Source: Planctomycetaceae bacterium (GTDB taxonomy: Bacteria; Planctomycetota; Planctomycetia; Pirellulales; Thermoguttaceae). From it: a stretch of DNA of 36,043 bases. Below, piece after piece: positions 22,528 through 29,860 of the stretch (its first letter is position 1; the number at the start of each line of letters is the position of its first letter). The DNA lies in NCBI GenBank assembly GCA_015062085.1, contig SUVI01000017.1, positions 1 through 36,043 of the forward strand. Direction: 5' to 3'. The notes below the pieces were generated by a model. It was not told the DNA's origin and ran no database searches. It saw nothing but the letters and a program-made list of their open reading frames with translations. Position numbers and translations under genes: made by a program.

Positions 22528-24957
22528 TTATTGCCGATTTCGTTTCACTTTGCCGGCCGGAAGTGTTTCCAAGGCGGGCAGATTTTCTTCGAGGATCAGC
22601 TCTGCTCCGCTTCCGGAAAGATCCCAATCGCCGCTCCCATCCAGAAAAATGACATCAGACGATTCATGGAGCCCATTTTCCTGAACTGTATTTTTTCGAA
22701 AACAGCCGCTTCCGCCGTCTTTTAGCTGAATTCCCCACTCTCTGCAATTCTTAACGGTGCAATTGGTGAATTCTGGGATCGTTTTGGCTCCGACAGAACG
22801 GATCCCGATACGTCCCCCGAAAATTTGGCATTCAAGAACTTTCCCGGCTGCCCGATCTGCAAATTGGATTCCGACAATATTTTTCGGCCCGAGGGTACAT
22901 TGGGTCATCTCTGTGTATGTTCCTTCCCCTTCCGCCGCCACTCCCGTACCGCAATACTTGAAATCACACTCTTTCAAAATTCCGGAGGCTCCATTTTTTA
23001 CCTGGACTCCTACTTCATTTTCCGAAAATATAGTTTTTCGAACGGTTACGACCGCTTCTGTCCCTTCTATCTCTAGTGCGGCAGGATGTTTGTGTAATTC
23101 ACACTGTTCAAGTACCGCAGTTGCGCCGTCCATGACCTTCACACCGCCTTGGCAATTGCGAACAAAGCAGGTTTCGCCGGATAAAAAAGAAGATGTTCCT
23201 GCCCCTTGGAGCATCATGCCAAACTCCGAATTTAAACAAAATCGAACCGCAAACAGACTGCATTTTGCCCCGTTTGCCGCACGAAGGCCAACATTTGCCT
23301 CGTGGAACGTGCATTCTTTGAACTCCGCTTCAGTATCCGGATCCGAAAGAAAAACACAATTCGAAAACTTTGAAAAATTGCATTTCTCAAAGCGTCCGAC
23401 TGCACCTTTTTCAAAAACTACTCCATTCCGGCAGGAAGTTATGGAATCCCCAAAACGGCAGGAATAAAATGTCACAGATGTTCCCTTACCGGAAAGATGT
23501 CCCCCATCTCCGGCACAATCCTGAAAAACGCAGTTCGTGAACTCCGCATTGGCACTTTCCTGAACCTGGATCCCGGGAGCACTGCTGATTTTCTGAAATC
23601 GACTGTCGCGGATCGAGGGTGACGTTCCTGTCCCAGCCAAGATGATGCCTGGGCCAGAAGCTCTTTCGATACTGTATTGCATCATTGTTCCGCAGGCGCC
23701 AGAACGAAATTCAAAACCAACACCTTCTAAATCTACGATCCCGCATTCCCTGATTTGCGGCGCAGCCTCTTCCTGAATGAGAAAACCTGTGCCGCGGTGA
23801 TTTCTCATTCGGCATTGCATGATTTCAGGACTTGCCTTGTCGCGAATATAAAATCCCGTACAGGCACACTCTGCAAATACAGTATCACGGATCTGAACGC
23901 GAGTATTTTCCCCTTCGATCTGGATGCCGACTCCTTCCTTCTGATTTTGGAATACCGTACCAGTTACCATGCATGCAGCTCCCTCTGTACACAGAATTCC
24001 GCTAGTGCTTTTGTCACCAAACCGATTCCCGGTCAGCGAAACACGAGATCGGGGACCTTCGATACGAATTCCTGCCGTCAAACGTCCGTAAAAACCGCAT
24101 TGACACACTTCACCAACGGCGTTTCGAAAAAGAATGCCGACCGTTTCGCCATCATAAAAACGTGAATTCGAGATCTTTGGAGAAGCGGACGATGACTGGA
24201 CGCAGATTCCAGCTCCAGCATTGGCACGAAATTCAGAACTGATCGCTCCTCGGCTATCACCGCAAATGAGGATCCCTTCTGCGAGCCCATCACTGAAAAG
24301 TGTACCTATTATATTCGGAGAGCTGCCCATGCCGCCATAAACCATTCCAGCCTTGGAGTTTCTCCGGATCTTGCAATCTGCATAAACTCCTTCCGCTCCC
24401 GGGAAAAGCCAAATGCCGACGCTGCCGCAATTTTCTATCCTGCACGATTCAAAAACAGGTCGGCATCCTCTTCGCTCGACGACGACTCCTGAGGAATGAA
24501 CGGAGGAGATGATGCAGCCGCTGAATTTGCAAAATGGCGTCTGGATCCGTACTGCCGCAGAGTTGGCGATTGCTTGAGAGTGTTTCTCAAATTCCGCCTT
24601 CTCCTCTTGCGTTGGAGTTGGATGGAACGTGCCTTCGTTTTGGATCGTGAGATTTGCAAGTTCAACATTACCATTTTCATGTATAAAAAAGACATTTTTC
24701 TCTTTTCCCTGCAAAACGACCTCCCCTGGCTCGTTGCCCGTACCGCGTATTTTGAGTGGTTTGGAAAGCTCGATCGTCGTTAAGATCTCATATGTGCCTG
24801 GGCTCAAAAGGATTTCGCCGCGCGGTTGGATCTGTTCTATGGCTTCTGAAAGAGAGCGTACATCTTTAGGGATCTCAAGCTGTAAAGGATGCGCTTGGGA
24901 ATCTAATGAAATGGAACAAAAAAGAAGAATAAGGAAAACAAATTGCAACTTTTTCAT
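22528..24957 (-). CDS. Secreted Cys-rich right-handed beta-helix protein
   Basis: The 809-residue product begins with a signal peptide (MKKLQFVFLILLFCSISLDSQA). After a start resembling pectate-lyase-like proteins (SLSEAIEQIQPRGEILLSPGTYEI, then a GxVxLQG-type strand) it is built of about 25 parallel beta-helix turns of 22-24 residues with phrases such as GIWLFPGAEGVYADCKI and GVVVERRGCRPVFESC. Roughly 36 cysteines fall at similar points of successive turns, so they probably stack inside the helix as a ladder. The fold resembles polysaccharide lyases and periplasmic NosD/FBXO11-like CASH repeats, but I see no calcium-binding lyase site, so binding or enzymatic roles are both open. The start at 24957 follows GAGAGG, and a near-consensus promoter lies at 25009-25037. 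Confidence 0.8.
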   Translation of the reverse strand: MKKLQFVFLILLFCSISLDSQAHPLQLEIPKDVRSLSEAIEQIQPRGEILLSPGTYEILTTIELSKPLKIRGTGNEPGEVVLQGKEKNVFFIHENGNVELANLTIQNEGTFHPTPTQEEKAEFEKHSQAIANSAAVRIQTPFCKFSGCIISSVHSSGVVVERRGCRPVFESCRIENCGSVGIWLFPGAEGVYADCKIRRNSKAGMVYGGMGSSPNIIGTLFSDGLAEGILICGDSRGAISSEFRANAGAGICVQSSSASPKISNSRFYDGETVGILFRNAVGEVCQCGFYGRLTAGIRIEGPRSRVSLTGNRFGDKSTSGILCTEGAACMVTGTVFQNQKEGVGIQIEGENTRVQIRDTVFAECACTGFYIRDKASPEIMQCRMRNHRGTGFLIQEEAAPQIRECGIVDLEGVGFEFRSGACGTMMQYSIERASGPGIILAGTGTSPSIRDSRFQKISSAPGIQVQESANAEFTNCVFQDCAGDGGHLSGKGTSVTFYSCRFGDSITSCRNGVVFEKGAVGRFEKCNFSKFSNCVFLSDPDTEAEFKECTFHEANVGLRAANGAKCSLFAVRFCLNSEFGMMLQGAGTSSFLSGETCFVRNCQGGVKVMDGATAVLEQCELHKHPAALEIEGTEAVVTVRKTIFSENEVGVQVKNGASGILKECDFKYCGTGVAAEGEGTYTEMTQCTLGPKNIVGIQFADRAAGKVLECQIFGGRIGIRSVGAKTIPEFTNCTVKNCREWGIQLKDGGSGCFRKNTVQENGLHESSDVIFLDGSGDWDLSGSGAELILEENLPALETLPAGKVKRNRQ

Positions 24958-25008
24958 TTGGGGACCTCTCAAAAATTTCTTGATGAAAACGGAAAACCGA
25001 ATGATTTC

Positions 25009-25037
25009 ATTGTACATAAATAGATGCAAAAAGTCAA
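25009..25037 (-). promoter_or_regulatory. Promoter of the beta-helix gene
   Basis: On the minus strand TTGACT (25032-25037), a 17-base spacer and TACAAT (25009-25014). Confidence 0.7.
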
Positions 25038-25062
25038 GAGTCCAAGATAAATATTTTTTCAT

Positions 25063-25100
25063 AAAAAAACCCCCGGACTCACAAAGAGACAGGGGGTTTT
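25063..25100 (-). terminator. Intrinsic terminator of the fatty-acid cluster
   Basis: AAAACCCCC (25066-25074) pairs perfectly with GGGGGTTTT (25092-25100) around a 17-base loop. On the minus strand a run of seven T follows (25063-25069). It lies just after the KAS II stop. Confidence 0.85.
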
Positions 25101-25116
25101 CAGGTAAATCTAAAAA

Positions 25117-26409
25117 TCAGACCTTTTTCACGAGGATCGAAACGTTCTGACCTCCAAAACCGAAACTATTCGTCAGGCAGCAGTCACATTTGACCTGACG
25201 GCAAACATTCGGCACATAGTCCAAATCGCAAAGCGGGTCGGGATTGTGATAGTTGATCGTCGGCGGAACGACACCATCACGCATCGCCATCAAACAATAA
25301 ACCATCTCACTGGCACCTGCCGCAGCGATCATGTGGCCGATCATACTCTTGGTACTCGAGACTGGGATCTTGTACGCACGCTCACCGAAAACTTCTTTGA
25401 TCGCAAGCGTTTCCACCTTGTCATTGACCTTGGTGCTTGTGCCGTGCGCATTAATATAGTCAACATCTTCCAAATTGGCGCCTGCATCATTGAGGGCCAT
25501 TTTGATGCAGGAGATCGCACCGCGGCCTTCCGGATGTGTGTCGGTAATGCGGAAAGCGTCCGCTGTGGAACCATAACCCGCAACTTCACCGTAGATTTTG
25601 GCACCGCGTTTTTTAGCGTGTTCATACTCTTCTAGAACACACATAACGGATCCTTCACCAAGGACGAAACCATGACGTGACGCATCAAACGGACGACTCG
25701 CGGCTTTCGGATCATCATTGTCCGTGCTCAGAGCGGTCAAAAGGTTGAATCCCATAACCCCCATCGGATGGATCATGCTGTGCGTTCCGCCGGAAAGCAT
25801 GATGTCAGCGTCACCGCGGCGAATGATCTCCGTTGCTTCACCAACGGCCTGTACACTTGCGGCACACGCAGTCAGACAGTTACTGTTCGGTCCCTGTGCG
25901 TTAAACATCGCAGCAAGGTGGGCAGCGGGCATGTTCGGAGACTGCTCGATTTCCGCTTCTGCGTTAAAATTCTTCATCGCAGTCCGGATAAATTCAGCGA
26001 CTTCGAACTCTTTCCCAGCCAATTCACCAGCGCGAATACCGGCCATCATCATTTGGGCAAAGTCATTGAATTCCTGCTGCCCTTCACCGCTTCCAGTGTA
26101 AACACCAAAACGAAGCGGATCCAATGAAAGATCCATGATCCCAGAGTCGGCGATCGCCTTTTTACTTGCTCCGACGGCGAACTGGGTATGAAGTCCCTGG
26201 TTTGCCCAACGTTTGGGATCTTCGCCAACTTCAGAAAGATCCCAGTTTTTAACTTCCGCAGCGATTTTCGTCGGGAAACTGGACGCATCAAAACGGGTAA
26301 TATAATCGACAGCAGATTCGCCGTTAAGCAGCCGTTTCCAGACTTGCTCAATATCGGTTCCCAAAGGGGTAACACAACCAATTCCCGTAACCACAACACG
26401 TCGTTTCAT
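25117..26409 (-). CDS. fabF: Beta-ketoacyl-ACP synthase II
   Basis: The 430-residue thiolase-fold enzyme performs the decarboxylating condensation of malonyl-ACP with acyl-ACP. The Cys-His-His triad is Cys182 (TACAAS), His322 (NAHGTSTKVND) and His359 (KSMIGHMIAAAG), and the C-terminal NSFGFGGQN is intact. A segment of about 110-160 is longer than in the E. coli enzyme (EFNDFAQMMMAGIRAGELAG and following), which may shape the substrate pocket. It is the last gene of a cluster transcribed fabZ, acp, second dehydratase, this gene, and ends at a strong terminator. It could serve core fatty-acid synthesis or a dedicated lipid; no ketoreductase or malonyl transferase is present in the window. Confidence 0.93.
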   Translation of the reverse strand: MKRRVVVTGIGCVTPLGTDIEQVWKRLLNGESAVDYITRFDASSFPTKIAAEVKNWDLSEVGEDPKRWANQGLHTQFAVGASKKAIADSGIMDLSLDPLRFGVYTGSGEGQQEFNDFAQMMMAGIRAGELAGKEFEVAEFIRTAMKNFNAEAEIEQSPNMPAAHLAAMFNAQGPNSNCLTACAASVQAVGEATEIIRRGDADIMLSGGTHSMIHPMGVMGFNLLTALSTDNDDPKAASRPFDASRHGFVLGEGSVMCVLEEYEHAKKRGAKIYGEVAGYGSTADAFRITDTHPEGRGAISCIKMALNDAGANLEDVDYINAHGTSTKVNDKVETLAIKEVFGERAYKIPVSSTKSMIGHMIAAAGASEMVYCLMAMRDGVVPPTINYHNPDPLCDLDYVPNVCRQVKCDCCLTNSFGFGGQNVSILVKKV

Positions 26410-26473
26410 AACGTTTTTTCTCCGGTTCTCTTTAATGAGATGAAATAAAATCAGCCGACAGACCCACCGAGGA

Positions 26474-27001
26474 TCAGGATGCCTGCGGGTCCTTAAAACA
26501 ATCCGGGATACTGATGGGAGTCACACCATCTGCTTCCGTTCCAATGTCATAAACATGGAAATTAAAGAAGAGATGCTTATAATCTTCCATCGTGAAAAGC
26601 TCTTTATCTCCGAATTCATTATCTCGAAGATAGGCAAACATCATGTCAAATTCGGCATGCAGTTTTTCACCGATATGACTTGTTGCCGTGATCGAAGCAC
26701 CGCTAGCGTTCAGATACTGCACCTGGACACGATAGGTCAGGACATCTCCAGGACGCGGTTCGCAATAAAAAACGGCTTTTGTGAGCTTGGCAAGGACGAC
26801 CTTCTCTCGGCATTCGCTATATTCGTTGATAAGAAGCCCGCCAGTCTGAGCGACTCCTTCCACGACCAGAGAATGCGGCATGATCGGATAGTGCATAAAA
26901 TGGTCGTGCAAATGTTCCTCAGCAAGTGAAACACATTTCACTGCTGTTGCGCGTGTTCCGCGTACAAATTCCGTATATCGATCGATCCAATACCAACGCA
27001 T
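26474..27001 (-). CDS. FabZ/FabA-like hotdog dehydratase, divergent
   Basis: The 175-residue single-hotdog protein shares the start MRWYWIDR with FabZ and has the active-site pair at His34 and Glu48 in LHDHFMHYPIMPHSLVVEGVAQ. In ordinary FabZ this region reads HFPGxPxMPGVLxxEAxAQ; here PG is replaced by MH and MPG by MPH. The central helix and the strand KAVFYCEPRPGDVLTYRVQV are normal, followed by an approximately 40-residue C-terminal extension. It probably removes water from 3-hydroxyacyl-ACP, perhaps of unusual substrate, or acts as a partner or thioesterase-like paralogue. It lies between acp and fabF. There is no strong ribosome-binding site before the ATG at 27001. Confidence 0.8.
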   Translation of the reverse strand: MRWYWIDRYTEFVRGTRATAVKCVSLAEEHLHDHFMHYPIMPHSLVVEGVAQTGGLLINEYSECREKVVLAKLTKAVFYCEPRPGDVLTYRVQVQYLNASGASITATSHIGEKLHAEFDMMFAYLRDNEFGDKELFTMEDYKHLFFNFHVYDIGTEADGVTPISIPDCFKDPQAS

Positions 27002-27074
27002 AACTTACGAAAGCCTTTTCAAAATTTCAAAACAGGAATACCGCCATGTCATGACGGTATCCTTTCACCCTTAA

Positions 27075-27458
27075 TTACGACAGTTTGTGCTGCACAAAAC
27101 GGCACATGTCAGCGACGGTCATACGGCTCGGGAATTCCTGAACAACAGGATTCTTTTCGAATTCAGTCAGGTCAATGAACGGAAGACGTTCGCGAAGGGC
27201 AGCCATTCCTTCAGCATTCAGACGGTTGTTCTGGGTATATTTCGCGTCTGTGAAGATATCTTCCGGGAAAAGTTCACCACGTTCAACTTTGATGCCGAAC
27301 GCTTTTTCAAGATGGAACACGATGTCCAGAAAATCAATGGATTCCGCACCGAGGTCGCCAACAAGCGTGGCATCTTCGGTCACTTCATCTTCATCGACAC
27401 TCAGCGCATCACAAAGCGTAACCTGAACTTTTTCGAAAATTTCCGGATCAATTGCCAT
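27075..27458 (-). CDS. Long acyl carrier protein
   Basis: The 127-residue product has a carrier-protein core: FEKVQVTLCDALSVDEDEVT, then DLGAESIDFLDIVFHLEKAF with the phosphopantetheine-accepting Ser40. Typical bacterial ACP has 75-85 residues. Here about 40 extra residues (about 66-108, including NAEGMAALRERLPFIDLTEFEKNP) come between the second helix region and the last helix VADMCRFVQHKLS. This longer form is found in planctomycete-type proteins with this gene order. The start at 27458 follows GGAG by seven bases; the frame extends to 27503 without support. It is the probable acyl carrier for the flanking dehydratases and the KAS II. Confidence 0.88.
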   Translation of the reverse strand: MAIDPEIFEKVQVTLCDALSVDEDEVTEDATLVGDLGAESIDFLDIVFHLEKAFGIKVERGELFPEDIFTDAKYTQNNRLNAEGMAALRERLPFIDLTEFEKNPVVQEFPSRMTVADMCRFVQHKLS

Positions 27459-27593
27459 ATTTGTTCTCCAAATGACGTTATCTAAAAACCAACCGCGAAA
27501 CAATAAACGCTAAAAACGAATTATTTTCCACAGTACAAATCACACAAACTATCTAATTATTCCTTTTATCGGCATATTTTTGCCGAAAATCCA

Positions 27594-28067
27594 CTATTTT
27601 TGAGGTGCGATCAATTCGTAGACCTTTTTCAGGTCGTCGATCACCGCCTGATCTTTCCATGCAAGATTCGGATTATCGCGCCCGATACCATGATGCGAAA
27701 GGATAAGCCGTGCCGAAAGGGCCTGTACATCATCCAGCCAACCCTGCGCTTTGACTTTGACCTCACCAGGCTCACGACTGAGGATCTCGATGCGAAGCGT
27801 CAATGTCTGACCAGGCTGAACAAAATGATTATACTTTACATTTCGCGCTTCCTTTAACGAAATGATACTGTCTGCATAATCATCTGTCAATCGAATAAGC
27901 CAAGCTGCGGACTGTGTCATCGCTTCAAGCATCAACACTCCAGGCATTACAGGAAAACCTGGAAAGTGATCCGCAAGATACTCTTCCGCTAAGGTCAGGT
28001 TCTTTTTGGTTACGATATATTCTCCCGGAACACATTCAAGGATCCGGTCTACCAGTATGAATCGCAT
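27594..28067 (-). CDS. fabZ: 3-hydroxyacyl-ACP dehydratase FabZ
   Basis: The 157-residue hotdog enzyme dehydrates 3-hydroxyacyl-ACP to trans-2-enoyl-ACP in the cytoplasm. The motif YLADHFPGFPVMPGVLMLEAM contains the catalytic His34 and Glu48 in the canonical FabZ setting, and the strand KYNHFVQPGQTLTLRIEI follows. It is the first gene of the four-gene fatty-acid cluster, directly behind a promoter at 28110-28137. Compared with the second dehydratase at 26474 it keeps the standard active-site prolines and glycines, so it is the more conventional enzyme. GGAG lies only two bases before the ATG at 28067, so initiation may be weak. Confidence 0.9.
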   Translation of the reverse strand: MRFILVDRILECVPGEYIVTKKNLTLAEEYLADHFPGFPVMPGVLMLEAMTQSAAWLIRLTDDYADSIISLKEARNVKYNHFVQPGQTLTLRIEILSREPGEVKVKAQGWLDDVQALSARLILSHHGIGRDNPNLAWKDQAVIDDLKKVYELIAPQK

Positions 28068-28109
28068 AACTCCATCCCGTTTACAAAATGTCTGCCTGCT
28101 GAAAATTTC

Positions 28110-28137
28110 AGTATAACAGATTTTTATTATTTTTCAA
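28110..28137 (-). promoter_or_regulatory. Promoter of the fatty-acid cluster
   Basis: On the minus strand TTGAAA (28132-28137), a 16-base spacer and TATACT (28110-28115) preceded by TGT, an extended -10. The start would be about 35 bases before fabZ. Confidence 0.65.
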
Positions 28138-28225
28138 GCGTCACACGCCTGTTTTTCATAAAATTTTTTCCTGAATCGGCCAAACAAACCGATCGTCTTT
28201 AGTTTTTATTTGGATTTTATGAATT

Positions 28226-29101
28226 TTAACGTCTCCCATTCATATTCTCGCTGCGGCCTCCTTTTTTGGAAGGCAAGCGCCGATCTGGAAGCATTAGCTC
28301 GGATACAGGGACCAGTTTGCGAAAGCGGTCATCTGTTTCAATGTAGACCTGCTGTGCCAAGATCTCGTACCCCGTCACCCTTGCGAGGACCCCCTCATGC
28401 AGGACACGTGTTCCAATGGGAGGAAGGTGCGTCAAAAGCTCCTCGTATACAGGATACTCGTACCGCAGACAACACTTCAGGCGGCCGCAACGCCCGGAGA
28501 TCTTCGAGGGATCCAAGGTCGCTTTCTGAAGTTTTGCCATCTTCATCGAAACGGGCGGCATTTCCCTCAAATACGTGTTGCAGCAACACTCTTTTCCGCA
28601 ATCGCCATAGTCCGCAAGCAGCTTCGCTTCATCACGTACACCGATTTGGCGCATCTCGATCCGCGTCTGAAATTCCGTTGCAAGCAGCCTTACCAATTCA
28701 CGGAAATCAACACGTCCGTCTGCTAAATAGTAAATAATGATCCGCTCACCGCCAAAAATGTGCTCAATGTCGACCAAGTGCATGTTTAGGCCAAGTCGCT
28801 CGATACATTTTAAGCAGGTGCGGAATTCGTCCGTTTCGTGATAATGGATCCGGGAAAACTCATTCGTATCATCATCCGTCATGACACGAATGATCGAACC
28901 CGAGGCAATGTCTTTGGGGAACTGAGCGCGGTCCTTTTCAGTCACCTCGCACAAGATCTGTGCGATCTCTAAGCCTCGATCCGAACGAATGACGACATAC
29001 TCCTCCCGACGTAAATGCCGTTTCGCATTATGCCAGGAAAAAATGCCATGAAACCGCATGGTTCCATATCGAACAAGGTAGTCTGCCATCCGTCGATCCA
29101 T
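28226..29101 (-). CDS. PSP1-domain protein, RicT/YaaT type
   Basis: The 291-residue product carries the PSP1 C-terminal region and the cysteine signature of RicT (YaaT): GDCGKECCCNTYL near 165 and SGRCGRLKCCLRYEY near 200. Earlier segments are YVVIRSDRGLEIAQIL and RIIIYYLADGRVDFRELVRLL. In Bacillus RicT works with RicA and RicF in an iron-sulfur Y-complex that assists mRNA processing by RNase Y; only RicT is seen here. Its ATG overlaps the smpB stop as TGATG, so the two are probably translationally coupled. A second in-frame ATG 15 bases later (MADYLVRYG) is possible. The C-terminus ends in a short basic tail. Confidence 0.85.
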   Translation of the reverse strand: MDRRMADYLVRYGTMRFHGIFSWHNAKRHLRREEYVVIRSDRGLEIAQILCEVTEKDRAQFPKDIASGSIIRVMTDDDTNEFSRIHYHETDEFRTCLKCIERLGLNMHLVDIEHIFGGERIIIYYLADGRVDFRELVRLLATEFQTRIEMRQIGVRDEAKLLADYGDCGKECCCNTYLREMPPVSMKMAKLQKATLDPSKISGRCGRLKCCLRYEYPVYEELLTHLPPIGTRVLHEGVLARVTGYEILAQQVYIETDDRFRKLVPVSELMLPDRRLPSKKGGRSENMNGRR

Positions 29102-29610
29102 CAGCGCTGCTGGTAACGCAGCATATTGAGTTTGATCCTGCGGTCCGAATCCGCTTTTTTCAATGCCTGCCGTTTATCATGCTCATGTTTTCCCTGACAA
29201 ATACCCAGCAGCACTTTGGCATAATGCTTCCGAAAATAAACTTTCAGCGGAATGAGCGTAAATCCTTTTGCTGCCGTTCGCACTTCACACCGCCGGATCT
29301 CCGAACGGTGGAGCAGAAGTTTCCTTGCACGTTTCGGTTCATGATTGAGCCGATTGGCCTCAAGGTACTCCTGAATATCGCAGTTGACAAGCCAGATCTC
29401 ACCATTTTTGATCTTCGCATAGGACTCTGCAAGCGAGCAGCGGCCTTCGCGCAGGCTCTTCACTTCGCTTCCGACCAAAACGATGCCGCACTCATAAGAA
29501 TCAAGAATTTCGTAATCATGTCGGGCCTTGCGGTTCTCGCAAACGATCTTGACATCTGGATCAACATTCTGATTTTTCTTCTTATTCTTTGAGGATTTTG
29601 ATTTAGCCGT
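29101..29610 (-). CDS. smpB: SsrA-binding protein SmpB with an apparent ACG start codon
   Basis: The 169-residue product binds tmRNA and brings it to stalled ribosomes. The conserved start of the fold, ENRKARHDYEILDSYECGIVL, is followed by GSEVKSLREGRCSLAESYAKI, by HEPKRARKLLLHRSEI and by a basic tail, as in normal SmpB. This frame is closed upstream by TAA, and between that stop and the conserved N-terminus the only plausible start is ACG at 29608-29610, seven bases after AGGAG, giving (M)AKSKSS. The first ordinary start in frame is TTG at 29478, which would delete the first strand and the tmRNA-binding NRKARHDYEI. Either initiation really uses ACG or one base of the sequence is wrong. A leader hairpin (29641-29667) and promoter (29695-29722) lie upstream. 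Confidence 0.88.
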   Translation of the reverse strand, partial: TAKSKSSKNKKKNQNVDPDVKIVCENRKARHDYEILDSYECGIVLVGSEVKSLREGRCSLAESYAKIKNGEIWLVNCDIQEYLEANRLNHEPKRARKLLLHRSEIRRCEVRTAAKGFTLIPLKVYFRKHYAKVLLGICQGKHEHDKRQALKKADSDRRIKLNMLRYQQR

Positions 29611-29640
29611 GGCGAATCTCCTTTATGTCACGTTTTTATT

Positions 29641-29667
29641 GAAACTGTCTGAAAAACAGCCAGTTTC
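29641..29667 (-). promoter_or_regulatory. Hairpin in the smpB 5' leader
   Basis: A symmetric hairpin: GAAACTG pairs with CAGTTTC, then a G/A mismatch, then CTG with CAG, and a five-base T loop on the transcribed strand. It sits between the promoter and the ribosome-binding site, with its 3' end about 30 bases before the ACG. No T-tract follows, so it is not a standard terminator. Confidence 0.65.
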
Positions 29668-29694
29668 TTTGTGTGTACAATTCCATTTCTTCCT

Positions 29695-29722
29695 ATTTTA
29701 GCAATTTTTTGTTTTTTTGCAA
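29695..29722 (-). promoter_or_regulatory. smpB promoter
   Basis: On the minus strand TTGCAA (29717-29722), a 16-base spacer and TAAAAT (29695-29700) preceded by TGC. The start would be about 80 bases before the smpB start codon. Confidence 0.6.
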
Positions 29723-29860
29723 GGAGTGGCAGGGCACCTTGACTGCATTTTTCCCATTTTTTTCAAAATTTTTACCGCTTGGGAATGCAGCGCTGAACTT
29801 TTGCTTGATTTCCAGTTGGTTTCCGACCTAAAGTTTTCTGAATTCCTGCCGTCTTTCGAT

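Noticed and set aside
25117..28067. A polyketide or aryl-polyene biosynthetic gene cluster
   Set aside because: Only an ACP, two dehydratases and one KAS are present. There is no ketoreductase, chain-length-factor partner, adenylation or tailoring gene, so a fatty-acid operon is the simpler reading.
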